The position numbers and the translations under genes are program-made. The notes under the pieces are model-generated. The model was not told the origin of the DNA. It made no database searches and was given only the letters and a program-made list of their open reading frames with translations. A stretch of 13,773 nucleotides of DNA from an uncultured Bacteroidota bacterium. GTDB taxonomy: Bacteria > Bacteroidota > Bacteroidia > Chitinophagales > Chitinophagaceae. Within the stretch, counting starts at the first letter, position 1; each line of letters begins with the position of its first letter. This document shows positions 7,292 through 13,773 of this stretch, piece after piece. Location of the stretch: NCBI GenBank assembly GCA_903835145.1, contig CAILMA010000261.1, positions 1-13,773 on the forward strand, in the 5' to 3' direction.

Positions 7292-7738
7292 ATGCAAACT
7301 GCTTTTAACGCAACATTGCCGCTGGTAATTGGGTCAGACCATGCCGGTTATGATTACAAAGAGCAAATAAAAAAAGTGCTTACAGCGGCAGGCTGGCAGG
7401 TGGTGGACAAAGGCACCTACAGCACCGCCAGTACGGACTATCCTGACTATGCACACCCGGTAGCCACCATGGTGGAACAGGGCGAAGCCGCAGTCGGCAT
7501 ACTTATTTGCGGCAGTGGTAACGGGGTGTGTATGACTGCCAATAAACACCATGACATCCGCGCAGCACTTTGCTGGAACGAGGAGCTGGCTGCCCTTTCC
7601 CGCCAGCACAACAATGCCAATGTACTGTGCATACCCGCACGTTTCGTATCACTTGAGCTGGCTGAAGCAATGACCAACACCTTCCTCACAACACCATTTG
7701 AAGGAGGCCGGCATCAAAAAAGAGTAGAAAAAATATAA
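7292..7738 (+). CDS. rpiB: Ribose-5-phosphate isomerase B
   Basis: Interconverts ribose-5-phosphate and ribulose-5-phosphate in the non-oxidative pentose phosphate pathway (cytoplasm). The 148-residue length is normal for RpiB/LacAB isomerases. Signature blocks are IGSDHAGY (13-20), DYPDYA (49-54), the phosphate-binding ICGSGNG (72-78) with the catalytic Cys73, HNNANVL (106-112) with His106, and the C-terminal FEGGRHQKRVEKI. It starts one base after the tatC stop codon, so the two are almost certainly on one transcript. The functional link between them is not obvious. Confidence 0.95.
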   Translation: MQTAFNATLPLVIGSDHAGYDYKEQIKKVLTAAGWQVVDKGTYSTASTDYPDYAHPVATMVEQGEAAVGILICGSGNGVCMTANKHHDIRAALCWNEELAALSRQHNNANVLCIPARFVSLELAEAMTNTFLTTPFEGGRHQKRVEKI

Positions 7739-7890
7739 GGCACTAAACAGTTGAAAGTAGAGTAGCATCTGCGATGATGAACGCTAAAAGGTTTCCTAAA
7801 ATTGGATTGTTACAATCATGGTTTTCAAAAACGTAAAAGACTGTTTCAATCAAAAAACAATAATATACTCAAGTGACAATAGTTATTTGG

Positions 7891-8003
7891 GAAGAATCCT
7901 GAAAGGCTTCAACAAGAATCGCCGCCGGTGAAACCGGCGGTCAACGGAAATAGAGCACCAATGCCGTAGGTGTTGAACAACGTATATCGAAAGGCTGAAA
8001 GCC
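7891..8003. repeat. Compound intergenic repeat: chain of hairpins with TGAAA apices
   Basis: In the 332-base gap between rpiB and the convergent lipoprotein gene there are three hairpins with the same T-GAA-A apex. They are GAATCCT-GAA-AGGCTTC (7894-7910, one mismatch), CCGCCGGT-GAA-ACCGGCGG (7922-7940, perfect 8 bp) and GGCT-GAA-AGCC (7993-8003). Between the last two is a fourth stem, CACC (7956-7959) with GGTG (7969-7972). The hairpins are followed by similar CAAC/GAAC linkers. The rest of the gap (7739-7890) shows no gene or clear signal. Confidence 0.7.
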
Positions 8004-8013
8004 CCAAATAAAA

Positions 8014-8048
8014 AAACAGTCGCATGGTGCTTATCCGTGCGACTGTTT
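8014..8048. terminator. Bidirectional terminator between rpiB and the orphan lipoprotein gene
   Basis: AAACAGTCGCA (8014-8024) pairs perfectly with TGCGACTGTTT (8038-8048) around a 13-base loop. On the minus strand it is followed by a run of seven T (complement of 8010-8016), and on the plus strand by TTTATATTT. It can serve both converging transcripts. Confidence 0.85.
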
Positions 8049-8070
8049 ATATTTAAGGAATAGTTTTTTA

Positions 8071-8919
8071 TTACATTGGCACATCTACCCTTATTTGTTT
8101 GGAGTAAATTTTGCCATTGGCATCCTTACCGTCAATTTTCCACATTACAGAGCGAAGCGTCACAACCAATGGTTTTTGGTTGGCCGCTCTTACATTCGCA
8201 GATGCGCTCAGCCATTCCAACATTTTTTTGTGGTTCAGCCTGCGGCTCTTGCAAGATTTCTGAATGGCAGACTTTATGTCACTTGCGTCGGCATCCGGCA
8301 CCGCCAGTTCACTTTCACTAAGCCCTGCGAGGGGGTAGGCTCCGTTGCCGCCGTTCAGCGGTTTCCATGGCGTTGTTTCACTCAGTTCTTCCAGTGGCAA
8401 GTTGCCGTTCTTGGTTTTCATAATCACCACACTCTGGTACCGTTGCGATACCTTGGTTACCGTCCCTGTGGTGTGCAATACATTTCCACTAATGTTTCCG
8501 CTGGTCCAGGTATATACGGCTCCGTTGGCATTCATCAGGTTGCTGTTGCCAGCCAGTTTTGCACTAAGGTTAGGAATCATCACAGTTACATCCTTAAACT
8601 CTGCTTTCAGGCCGGGGCCGGTAGGTAATGGTCCAGCAACTGGTTGTGCCGGTGCGGCAGCAGTCTTTTTGGCTGTATCAGCAGCGGCCGCCTGTGCAGC
8701 CACCGCAGGCTTAGGGGTGTCAGCAGCAGGCTTGGATGGTGGTATTACAGGGTTCAGGTCTGTCACCAGATCCTGAAGCCTTTGAGGGTCTTTTTCAGTT
8801 ACAATCGTGGCCGAATCGCCAAGTTTTATTGGGCCGTGGCTCCTCGAGGGGGTATTGTTGCAGGAAATAAGGCAAATATAGCCGATCCATAACAGGCAAT
8901 ATTTATTACGAATATTCAT
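8071..8919 (-). CDS. Orphan lipoprotein with Ala/Pro-rich linker
   Basis: I do not recognise the family. The ATG at 8919 gives a 282-residue protein; a longer start at 8982 would spoil the signal peptide and lies upstream of a -7-like element at 8938-8945. Residues 1-20 form a lipoprotein signal, MNIRNKYCLLWIGYICLISC, with Cys20 as lipid site. Residues about 58-103 are a low-complexity Ala/Pro/Lys/Thr linker that probably spans from the membrane. Residues 104-282 look like one globular domain with alternating beta-type strands, one cysteine (223), and a Lys/Arg-rich helical stretch at 216-237. Nothing suggests an enzyme. It is followed by the terminator at 8014-8048. Confidence 0.7.
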   Translation of the reverse strand: MNIRNKYCLLWIGYICLISCNNTPSRSHGPIKLGDSATIVTEKDPQRLQDLVTDLNPVIPPSKPAADTPKPAVAAQAAAADTAKKTAAAPAQPVAGPLPTGPGLKAEFKDVTVMIPNLSAKLAGNSNLMNANGAVYTWTSGNISGNVLHTTGTVTKVSQRYQSVVIMKTKNGNLPLEELSETTPWKPLNGGNGAYPLAGLSESELAVPDADASDIKSAIQKSCKSRRLNHKKMLEWLSASANVRAANQKPLVVTLRSVMWKIDGKDANGKIYSKQIRVDVPM

Positions 8920-8937
8920 GCATGACGAATTTACCTG

Positions 8938-8945
8938 CGAAAGTA
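8938..8945 (-). promoter_or_regulatory. -7-like element of the orphan lipoprotein gene
   Basis: The minus strand reads TACTTTCG then CA, one mismatch from TAnnTTTG, 18 bases before the ATG at 8919. It supports that start over the one at 8982. Confidence 0.4.
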
Positions 8946-9110
8946 AAAGATATAGTTGAATAATAGGGTAATGTAACGACATTGCCCCAAAATAGTGCGG
9001 CGTTTTTAACTAAAACACAGAAATAACACATCGGGAAAGGTATTGAGTTGCGGGCGGCTGGTTCTTTTGGTGTTTAGGTGGGTGAGGTAATGTTGTTAAC
9101 CCTCGTTTTA

Positions 9111-9611
9111 TCAGCGGGCAACCTTACCTGTCTTCGCTGGTTGTATAGCCAGCAACCCCTCAAGTACCTGGTGGGTTATGGGGCAGATGGTAGCATTTTT
9201 CAGCGTCAGCGCAACGCGCTTGAGCAGTACATCTTCATCAGTATAAGGATAGCGGGCGCAGTCGCTGGGGCGGTCTTCGTATATATTGCAGGTATTGTCC
9301 TCCGCCAGAAACGGACATGGCCTTTGGCGGCTCACGTAGTCTCCGTCTTTATCAAGTGTAAGGTATTGCGCCACCAGATCACCTTCTTTGATACGGAGCG
9401 CTTTGGCTATCCTTTTTATGTCTGGCTGCTTAAACCTGGGAGAGTGATTTTTACAACAATTGGCACACTGCAGGCAGTCTATCTGGGCAAAGGCTTGCTC
9501 ATGCAGTTCGGGCATCGCCGCCAGCATTTTATTTTTGTCACCCCGCTCCAGCATATACTTATATGCCTTCTGGTGTTCCTTAGCCTCTTTTTCCCATTTT
9601 TCTTCCAGCAT
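9111..9611 (-). CDS. YkgJ-type CxxCxxCC cysteine cluster protein
   Basis: A 166-residue cytoplasmic protein of the YkgJ / zinc- or iron-chelating family (PF03692). It has an N-terminal charged helix, then CLQCANCC with Cys46, 49, 52 and 53. The second half of the site is CPFL (Cys99), CNIYEDRPSDCARYP (Cys108 and Cys118) and a last Cys143. All eight cysteines fit the family pattern of metal binding; the biological role is unknown. The frame also has a TTG at 9632. I prefer the ATG at 9611, which has an A-rich run just before it as is usual in Bacteroidota. Its upstream region is the heptad array. Confidence 0.88.
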   Translation of the reverse strand: MLEEKWEKEAKEHQKAYKYMLERGDKNKMLAAMPELHEQAFAQIDCLQCANCCKNHSPRFKQPDIKRIAKALRIKEGDLVAQYLTLDKDGDYVSRQRPCPFLAEDNTCNIYEDRPSDCARYPYTDEDVLLKRVALTLKNATICPITHQVLEGLLAIQPAKTGKVAR

Positions 9612-9646
9612 TTTTTTTGTCGGTTTTTGCAAGTACGTACTCGTTA

Positions 9647-9815
9647 GTACTTAGTCGTTAGTATATAGTACTTAGTATTAAGTATTTAGTCTAAAGTATA
9701 AAGTCAAAAGTAGAGAGTAGAAAGTCTTCGGTAATTGTTCCTTGGTATTTAGTGCATAGTAAATCGGTGGTAGCAATTTAGTCGAGTACGTGGTGTTCTT
9801 AGCGATTAGTTGAGA
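9647..9815 (+). repeat. Tandem heptad array, GTNNNNA, decaying rightwards
   Basis: Eleven consecutive 7-base units of the form GTNNNNA run without a break from 9647 to 9723: GTACTTA, GTCGTTA, GTATATA, GTACTTA, GTATTAA, GTATTTA, GTCTAAA, GTATAAA, GTCAAAA, GTAGAGA, GTAGAAA. Less perfect units keep the same 7-base phase to 9779 (GTATTTA at 9745, GTGCATA at 9752). After a single extra base the phase continues to 9815 (GTTCTTA, GCGATTA, GTTGAGA). The array occupies the gap upstream of the YkgJ-type gene. The stretch 9816-9896, before the opposing array, holds only short echoes such as two ACCCAGT(G/A)CTT copies. Confidence 0.85.
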
Positions 9816-9896
9816 CAATTGAATCAAAAACTGTTTTCGACCCAGTGCTTTTAACCCAGTACTTCGTACAAATACGTACTAATACGTAACCACAGC

Positions 9897-9945
9897 TTTC
9901 TACTTTCTACTTTAGACTTAATACTAAGTACTAACTACTAAGTAC
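9897..9945 (-). repeat. Inverted heptad array next to the parB stop codon
   Basis: Seven perfect heptads. Read on the minus strand from 9945: GTACTTA, GTAGTTA, GTACTTA, GTATTAA, GTCTAAA, GTAGAAA, GTAGAAA. The order is the same as in the left array with some units missing there or here, so the two arrays are inverted partners and could pair over roughly 50 bases. The outermost unit lies four bases from the parB stop codon (9950-9952). Confidence 0.85.
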
Positions 9946-9949
9946 TAAT

Positions 9950-10864
9950 TCAAACATTCATCTTCGCCATTATTCTTTCCAGATCCTCGTCGTTATAAAA
10001 CTCAATAAGGATACTACCCTTGCCGTTCTTCTTGCGGTCGAGCTTTACTCGGGTGGAAAGCGCAGAGGCCATGTCATCCTCAATTCTCTTGTAAGCCTGC
10101 GGTAGTTTGGCGGCAGCTACGGGTGTTTCCTTGGGTGCCCTTTCGGTTGCCATGTCTTTCACCAGCTGCTCCACCTGTCGCACAGAAAGCCCGCGTTGCA
10201 TGGTCTCCCGGAATACATACAGTTGTTGGTCAATGTGTTCGAGGCCAATAATAGCCCTTGCATGGCCCATACTCAGCGCTCCGTCTCTCACCGCCTTTTG
10301 TACATCAGGTGGCAATTTCAGCAGGCGCAGGTAGTTGGCTACCGTGCTCCGCTCTTTCTTCATCCTGTCCGATACCTGCTCCTGGGTGAGGTCGCACTCG
10401 TCCATCAGGCGGCGATAACTTATGGCTATTTCTATTGCATTAAGGTTTTCGCGCTGCAGGTTTTCAAGCAGTGCCATTTCAAGCATTTCCTGCCCGTCGG
10501 CTGTGCGCACATAAGCTGGTATATCCTTTAGCCCTGCCATTTTCGATGCGCGCCACCGGCGCTCACCAGAGATAAGCTGGTATTTATTTTGAGATGTCTT
10601 TACAACCGTTATAGGTTGTATAATGTCGTGTAGTTTTATGCTGTCGGCAAGTTCCTGAAGTGCCTGAGCATTAAAGTCGTGCCTTGGTTGCTTCGGGTTC
10701 ACCTCCACAAGGTCCACGGGTATGCGTGCAATAGCATTGATGCTGCTGTTCTGTCCGTTCACAGCTGGCACACCTTCCCTCGGTGCGTTTATTTCATCTT
10801 CAATGTTATCCAGCAATGCGCGAATTCCCTTGCCCAGTGCCTGTTTCTTTGTTGGTTGCGACAT
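9950..10864 (-). CDS. parB: Chromosome partitioning protein ParB
   Basis: CTP-dependent DNA clamp that loads at parS and works with ParA in origin segregation. The 304 residues begin at the ATG at 10864; the open frame extends to 10924, but MSQPTKKQALGKGIRALL is the standard ParB N-terminus with its ParA-stimulating basic segment. The CTP-binding region contains ISGERRWRAS (98-107), and ALLENLQRENLNAIE (131-145) follows. The helix-turn-helix for parS binding lies around LTQEQVSDRMKKERSTVANYLRLL (159-182), and the C-terminal dimerisation part ends at 304. It lies 163 bases downstream of parA; the gap shows no terminator, so co-transcription is likely. No parS was found in the window. Confidence 0.95.
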   Translation of the reverse strand: MSQPTKKQALGKGIRALLDNIEDEINAPREGVPAVNGQNSSINAIARIPVDLVEVNPKQPRHDFNAQALQELADSIKLHDIIQPITVVKTSQNKYQLISGERRWRASKMAGLKDIPAYVRTADGQEMLEMALLENLQRENLNAIEIAISYRRLMDECDLTQEQVSDRMKKERSTVANYLRLLKLPPDVQKAVRDGALSMGHARAIIGLEHIDQQLYVFRETMQRGLSVRQVEQLVKDMATERAPKETPVAAAKLPQAYKRIEDDMASALSTRVKLDRKKNGKGSILIEFYNDEDLERIMAKMNV

Positions 10865-11027
10865 ACTTATATTGGTAGAATAAAACGTAAAAATTGGAAA
10901 AGCTAAACTCGGGCAAACGAACAAAAAATTAGGTATTGCTATCGATATTTCCGTCGCGCCGCTCCCTTCTCTTCTTTTACATTATAATTATCTATAATTT
11001 TTATTGTCTGGCTTTAGTCTGCTGCCC

Positions 11028-11831
11028 TTAATTCTCAATCATCTTTTCCTGATTCTTGATCTTGGTCATATTGTTTTTCTGCAATATTTCCTTGGCCAGA
11101 TTGAGGTAATTCACGGCCCCTGTACTTTCAGCATCATAAAGCAGTACTGGCTTCCCAAAACTCGGTGCTTCTCCAAGTCTTGTATTCCGGTGCAGGATAG
11201 TATTAAAAACAAGTTCGCTGAAGTGATTCTTTATTTCTTCCACCACCTGATTGCTCAGTCTGAGCCTGCCATCATACATGGTCATAAGAATACCTTCAAT
11301 CTTGAGCTCAGAGTTTATCCTTGCCTGTACAATTTTGATGGTGTTGAGCAATTTGCCGAGTCCCTCGAGGGCGAAGTACTCGCACTGAACGGGGATGATG
11401 ACGCTATTAGCGGCAGAAAGAGAGTTAACAGTAATCAGGCCCAGCGAAGGCGAACAGTCTATAACGATAAAATCATACGTATTTAGCACCGGCTCCAGCG
11501 CTTTTCTCATTACATGCTCCCTGTTAGGGTGGTTTATAAGTTCTATTTCAGCACCTACAAGGTCCAGATGACTCGGCAGCAAGTCCAGATTCGGAGTTTC
11601 CGTTTCCAGTATTACCTGTGTTACCGGGGTGTCATTCACCATGCAATCGTAAAGGCTGAGTTGCACATTTTTTAGGTCAAATCCGTTTCCGGTGGTGCTG
11701 TTGGCCTGGGGGTCAGCGTCCACAAGTAGGGTCTTGTATTCCAGTACGGCAAGGCTTGCCGCAAGGTTTATAGCGGTGGTGGTTTTACCAACTCCACCTT
11801 TTTGGTTCGCAATTGCTATTACTTTAGCCAT
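11028..11831 (-). CDS. parA: Chromosome partitioning ATPase ParA (Soj)
   Basis: Cytoplasmic, nucleoid-binding ATPase that forms the gradient followed by ParB-parS. The 267 residues begin MAKVIAIANQ, followed by the deviant Walker A KGGVGKTT at 11-18 (signature Lys11, catalytic Lys16). A' is LLVDADPQ at 35-42 and Walker B is FIVIDCSPSLG at 121-131. The length and lack of an N-terminal HTH fit the chromosomal (type Ib/Soj-like) class. The C-terminus is Lys/Asn-rich. It is the first gene of the parAB pair, with its own -7 element at 11904-11911. In the leader, GCCTGCTCAGGC (11844-11855) is a small inverted repeat of unknown meaning. Confidence 0.95.
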   Translation of the reverse strand: MAKVIAIANQKGGVGKTTTAINLAASLAVLEYKTLLVDADPQANSTTGNGFDLKNVQLSLYDCMVNDTPVTQVILETETPNLDLLPSHLDLVGAEIELINHPNREHVMRKALEPVLNTYDFIVIDCSPSLGLITVNSLSAANSVIIPVQCEYFALEGLGKLLNTIKIVQARINSELKIEGILMTMYDGRLRLSNQVVEEIKNHFSELVFNTILHRNTRLGEAPSFGKPVLLYDAESTGAVNYLNLAKEILQKNNMTKIKNQEKMIEN

Positions 11832-11903
11832 TTTATATGAAGTGCCTGCTCAGGCCCGGGATTGTTATCAATTATTTATACTAATTCAGGATAGGGATTA
11901 ATG

Positions 11904-11911
11904 CAAAAGTA
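11904..11911 (-). promoter_or_regulatory. -7 promoter element of parAB
   Basis: The minus strand reads TACTTTTG then CA, an exact TAnnTTTG match, about 72 bases before the parA ATG. No TTTG is visible at -33. Confidence 0.5.
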
Positions 11912-12035
11912 CAGAATAAAAAACTGAGTAGCATTACTTTTTGATTCGCTTAATCATTGTGGAAAACTTTATTTGTCCACTTTTCGATGGGCAATACGGC
12001 GGTGTCCAGATTAAGACCAACACCCCATCAGGCAG

Positions 12036-13595
12036 CTATCGTACAATGGAAATATCACCCTGAAAGTGGTAGACAGCTCCCAGTTCACACTCTACATCTA
12101 TTAAATATATAAAGGCATCTGGCTGTAACGTGGAGCCCTTAAAGGTCCCATCCCATCCGGCGCTGGGGTCATTGGGGGCTATATGCTCGAGTTTAAATAC
12201 GAGCTGGCCCCACCGGTTATAAATGCTCATTCTTACTATGCTGTTCAGGCCCTTACCGCTCACAAAAAACGCATCGTTCAGTCCGTCATTATTGGGTGTA
12301 AAGGTATTGGGTATAAACACTTCACTCCTATCGCAAAACATATTTATCGTTACAAAGGTATCCGTAATACAGCCATGAACGGAAGTAACGGTAACGCTGT
12401 AAGTAGTGTTGGCAGTAGGTGTAGCCAATGGGTTTGGGCAGTCATCACAACTTAGTGTATTCGCAGGTGTCCATCGGTAGCTGGCTATAGGCACATGGTT
12501 TTCTATCCCCGTTCTCAGCTGCACCTGGTTGCCGGCAATTATAGCTGCGCCCGGCGATACACCCAACCGTGGGAAAGACTCAATGCCAACTCTTACAAAA
12601 GCTGTATCCTTAAAACATGCATTTTCTTTTATTATTACTTCGTAAATCGTAGTGCTGTCTGGTTTCGCTATTGGGTTTCTTATCGTTGCACTGCTCAGTC
12701 CTGCTGGGTTTACCCATTGGTAACCATCGCCGCCGCCCCAGGCAAAAAGCGGCACACTTTGCCCGTAACAAATAGTGGTATCGGTGCCAGCTCCGGCATC
12801 TGTATGTTGCAGCACGGTTAGGGGTATTTCTTTCGTGTTCTTACAGCCATATATGCTGGTAGCCATCACAGTATACACCAGATTGGTAACCCCAAGTATC
12901 GAAGGCCGGTCGCAGGTGTCGCAGGAGATATTGATATTCGGTCGCCAGACGTAGGTGGCAGCTCCCTGGGCCAGCAGGCTAAGACTATCGTTCACACAAG
13001 CTACCGCCGGCTCGGGACTTATAAATATGGTAGGTATTGGTCTTACGTCTATCGTGAAGAAGTTGGTATCACTGCAATTAAAAGAATCTGTGGTCACGAG
13101 CGTATAAACAGCCGAGGCCGGTGTGCAGGCTATTACATCTTCACAAATGGAGCAGGAGAGTCCGGGCCCCGTCCACACGTAGTTACCTGTAATGCCGCTT
13201 GCTGCTATAGTGTCGCACTCCCCGGGGCAAACATTGTGTTTGCCGTCCATAACTATATTTCGTCTCGGGTCCACGAACACATAGGTAGTCAGCGTATCGC
13301 GGCACATATGTATATTAACGCCGGTTACCGAATAGGTGAATCCTCCGTAAGGGTTGGCAATCGTCGTCCCGCAGGTGTCGCAACTAAGTATACTGTCCGG
13401 TATCCACCTGTAGTGGTCTGCGCCGGTTACAGAAAGTGGCACGCCGGGCACACAACTTGGGGCAGGGTGGGTAACGGTCATTGCGGGTATGGCGTAGATG
13501 TGTATGGAGTCTGGTGTGTGTATTGCTACCTGGCATCCACTGCTGTCTATTACTACGTATGGATTGTAATTTCCGGCTGATGTATAGTTGACCAC
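12036..13595 (-). CDS. Type IX-sorted surface protein with five Ig-like repeats (5'-truncated)
   Basis: C-terminal part of a large cell-surface protein. Residues 424-519 are the gliding-motility-associated C-terminal domain (CHU_C, type B T9SS signal): EVFIPNTFTPNNDGLNDAFF, then IYNRWGQLVF, then WDGTFKG and a last DISIVR. Before it are five repeats of about 77 residues centred on Trp64, 141, 217, 294 and 375. Their pattern is WxPxxxLSCDTC...YxV...GC; the fourth has lost the CxxC pair (SSATIRNP). The first residues (NYTSAGNYNPYVVIDSSGC) look like the end of a PKD-type domain. There is no signal peptide and no ATG. The frame is open to 13637 and blocked by TGA at 13638-13640. The GTG at 13595 is only a nominal start, and the product as it stands should not be exported. 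Confidence 0.8.
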   Translation of the reverse strand: MVNYTSAGNYNPYVVIDSSGCQVAIHTPDSIHIYAIPAMTVTHPAPSCVPGVPLSVTGADHYRWIPDSILSCDTCGTTIANPYGGFTYSVTGVNIHMCRDTLTTYVFVDPRRNIVMDGKHNVCPGECDTIAASGITGNYVWTGPGLSCSICEDVIACTPASAVYTLVTTDSFNCSDTNFFTIDVRPIPTIFISPEPAVACVNDSLSLLAQGAATYVWRPNINISCDTCDRPSILGVTNLVYTVMATSIYGCKNTKEIPLTVLQHTDAGAGTDTTICYGQSVPLFAWGGGDGYQWVNPAGLSSATIRNPIAKPDSTTIYEVIIKENACFKDTAFVRVGIESFPRLGVSPGAAIIAGNQVQLRTGIENHVPIASYRWTPANTLSCDDCPNPLATPTANTTYSVTVTSVHGCITDTFVTINMFCDRSEVFIPNTFTPNNDGLNDAFFVSGKGLNSIVRMSIYNRWGQLVFKLEHIAPNDPSAGWDGTFKGSTLQPDAFIYLIDVECELGAVYHFQGDISIVR

Positions 13596-13654
13596 TATGC
13601 CGGGGGTATCGGTAAATATTGCTCCGTAAGGACAATGTCATTGACTTAAGGGTT

Positions 13655-13773
13655 TTATACTGGCTTTTGTGTCATGTAGTATTTCTTTCTCGCCTTATGT
13701 TTTCGTTTAAATTTTCTCCCCTTTCGTATGGGTTCGGTTATTTTTGATACCCTTTCAAAAAATCTTTTTATGC
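13655..13773 (-). CDS. Possible 3' end of an upstream gene (very basic tail), partial
   Basis: One minus-strand frame is open from the window edge to a TAA at 13655-13657. It encodes about 38 residues ending KARKKYYMTQKPV, with roughly 15 Lys/Arg. It could be the tail of a gene upstream of the truncated surface protein. It could equally be chance in purine-rich DNA; the other two frames are full of stops. No family is recognisable. Confidence 0.25.
   Translation of the reverse strand, partial: IKRFFERVSKITEPIRKGRKFKRKHKARKKYYMTQKPV

Noticed and set aside
7922..7940. CCGCCGGT-GAA-ACCGGCGG as a rho-independent terminator for rpiB
   Set aside because: No T run follows on either strand, and the stem shares its apex with neighbouring hairpins, so it fits a repeat module better. 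The terminator at 8014-8048 is more convincing.
8095..8628. Plus-strand open frame of 177 codons opposite the orphan lipoprotein gene
   Set aside because: Antisense shadow: the minus-strand frame has a signal peptide, lipobox and terminator, while this one has no coherent features.
9334..9346. ACGTAGTCTCCG, matching 11 bases of the RAYT hairpin repeat
   Set aside because: It lacks the second stem arm and encodes conserved-looking residues (GDYVS) of the YkgJ-type protein, so it is probably chance.
9078..9647. Plus-strand open frame of 189 codons opposite the YkgJ-type gene
   Set aside because: Antisense to a gene with all eight family cysteines; the apparent hydrophobic stretches arise from the complementary strand and it runs into the heptad array.
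9647..9945. CRISPR array
   Set aside because: The repeats are 7 bases with no spacers between them and no cas genes are present.
11844..11855. GCCTGCTCAGGC in the parA leader as a ParB or ParA operator
   Set aside because: A 5-bp inverted repeat with a 2-base centre is too short and unlike parS; kept only as a remark under parA.

Overview
The window looks like chromosome from a member of the Bacteroidota, probably near the Chitinophagaceae. Three things point there: the gliding-motility/type IX secretion C-terminal domain at the right end, a DUF5686-type outer-membrane protein, and -7 promoter elements of the form TAnnTTTG with little Shine-Dalgarno signal. The taxonomic call is inference from gene content.

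Left part (1-6.3 kb): a ClC-type chloride/proton antiporter on the minus strand diverges from an 812-residue TonB-plug-like/DUF5686 outer-membrane protein on the plus strand. Downstream lies a compact mobile unit. It is a RAYT-type (REP-associated tyrosine) transposase gene framed by two 52-bp inverted repeats, 48/52 identical, each made of two tight hairpins. A second, direct repeat lies just outside this unit on both sides. After it comes a plus-strand lipoprotein with about nine YD/RHS-like repeats.

Middle (6.4-9.6 kb): tatC and rpiB are one base apart on the plus strand and probably co-transcribed. They converge on an orphan Ala/Pro-rich lipoprotein (minus strand). The gap between them holds a chain of hairpins with a common TGAAA apex and a strong bidirectional terminator. 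Next on the minus strand is a YkgJ-type CxxCxxCC protein.

Right part (9.6-13.8 kb): the gap upstream of the YkgJ gene is almost filled by a degenerate tandem repeat with a 7-bp period. It faces a shorter inverted array of the same heptads that starts one base outside the parB stop codon. parB and parA (chromosome segregation, minus strand) follow. The last gene is a multi-repeat surface protein ending in a type IX sorting domain. Its 5' end is broken: the reading frame stops, there is no signal peptide, and the upstream DNA does not continue the domain in any frame.

Most genes are housekeeping and I see no defence or biosynthetic cluster. The unusual content is the repeat architecture: the RAYT unit with its own bipartite hairpin repeats, the TGAAA hairpin chain, the facing heptad arrays, and the truncated surface-protein gene.
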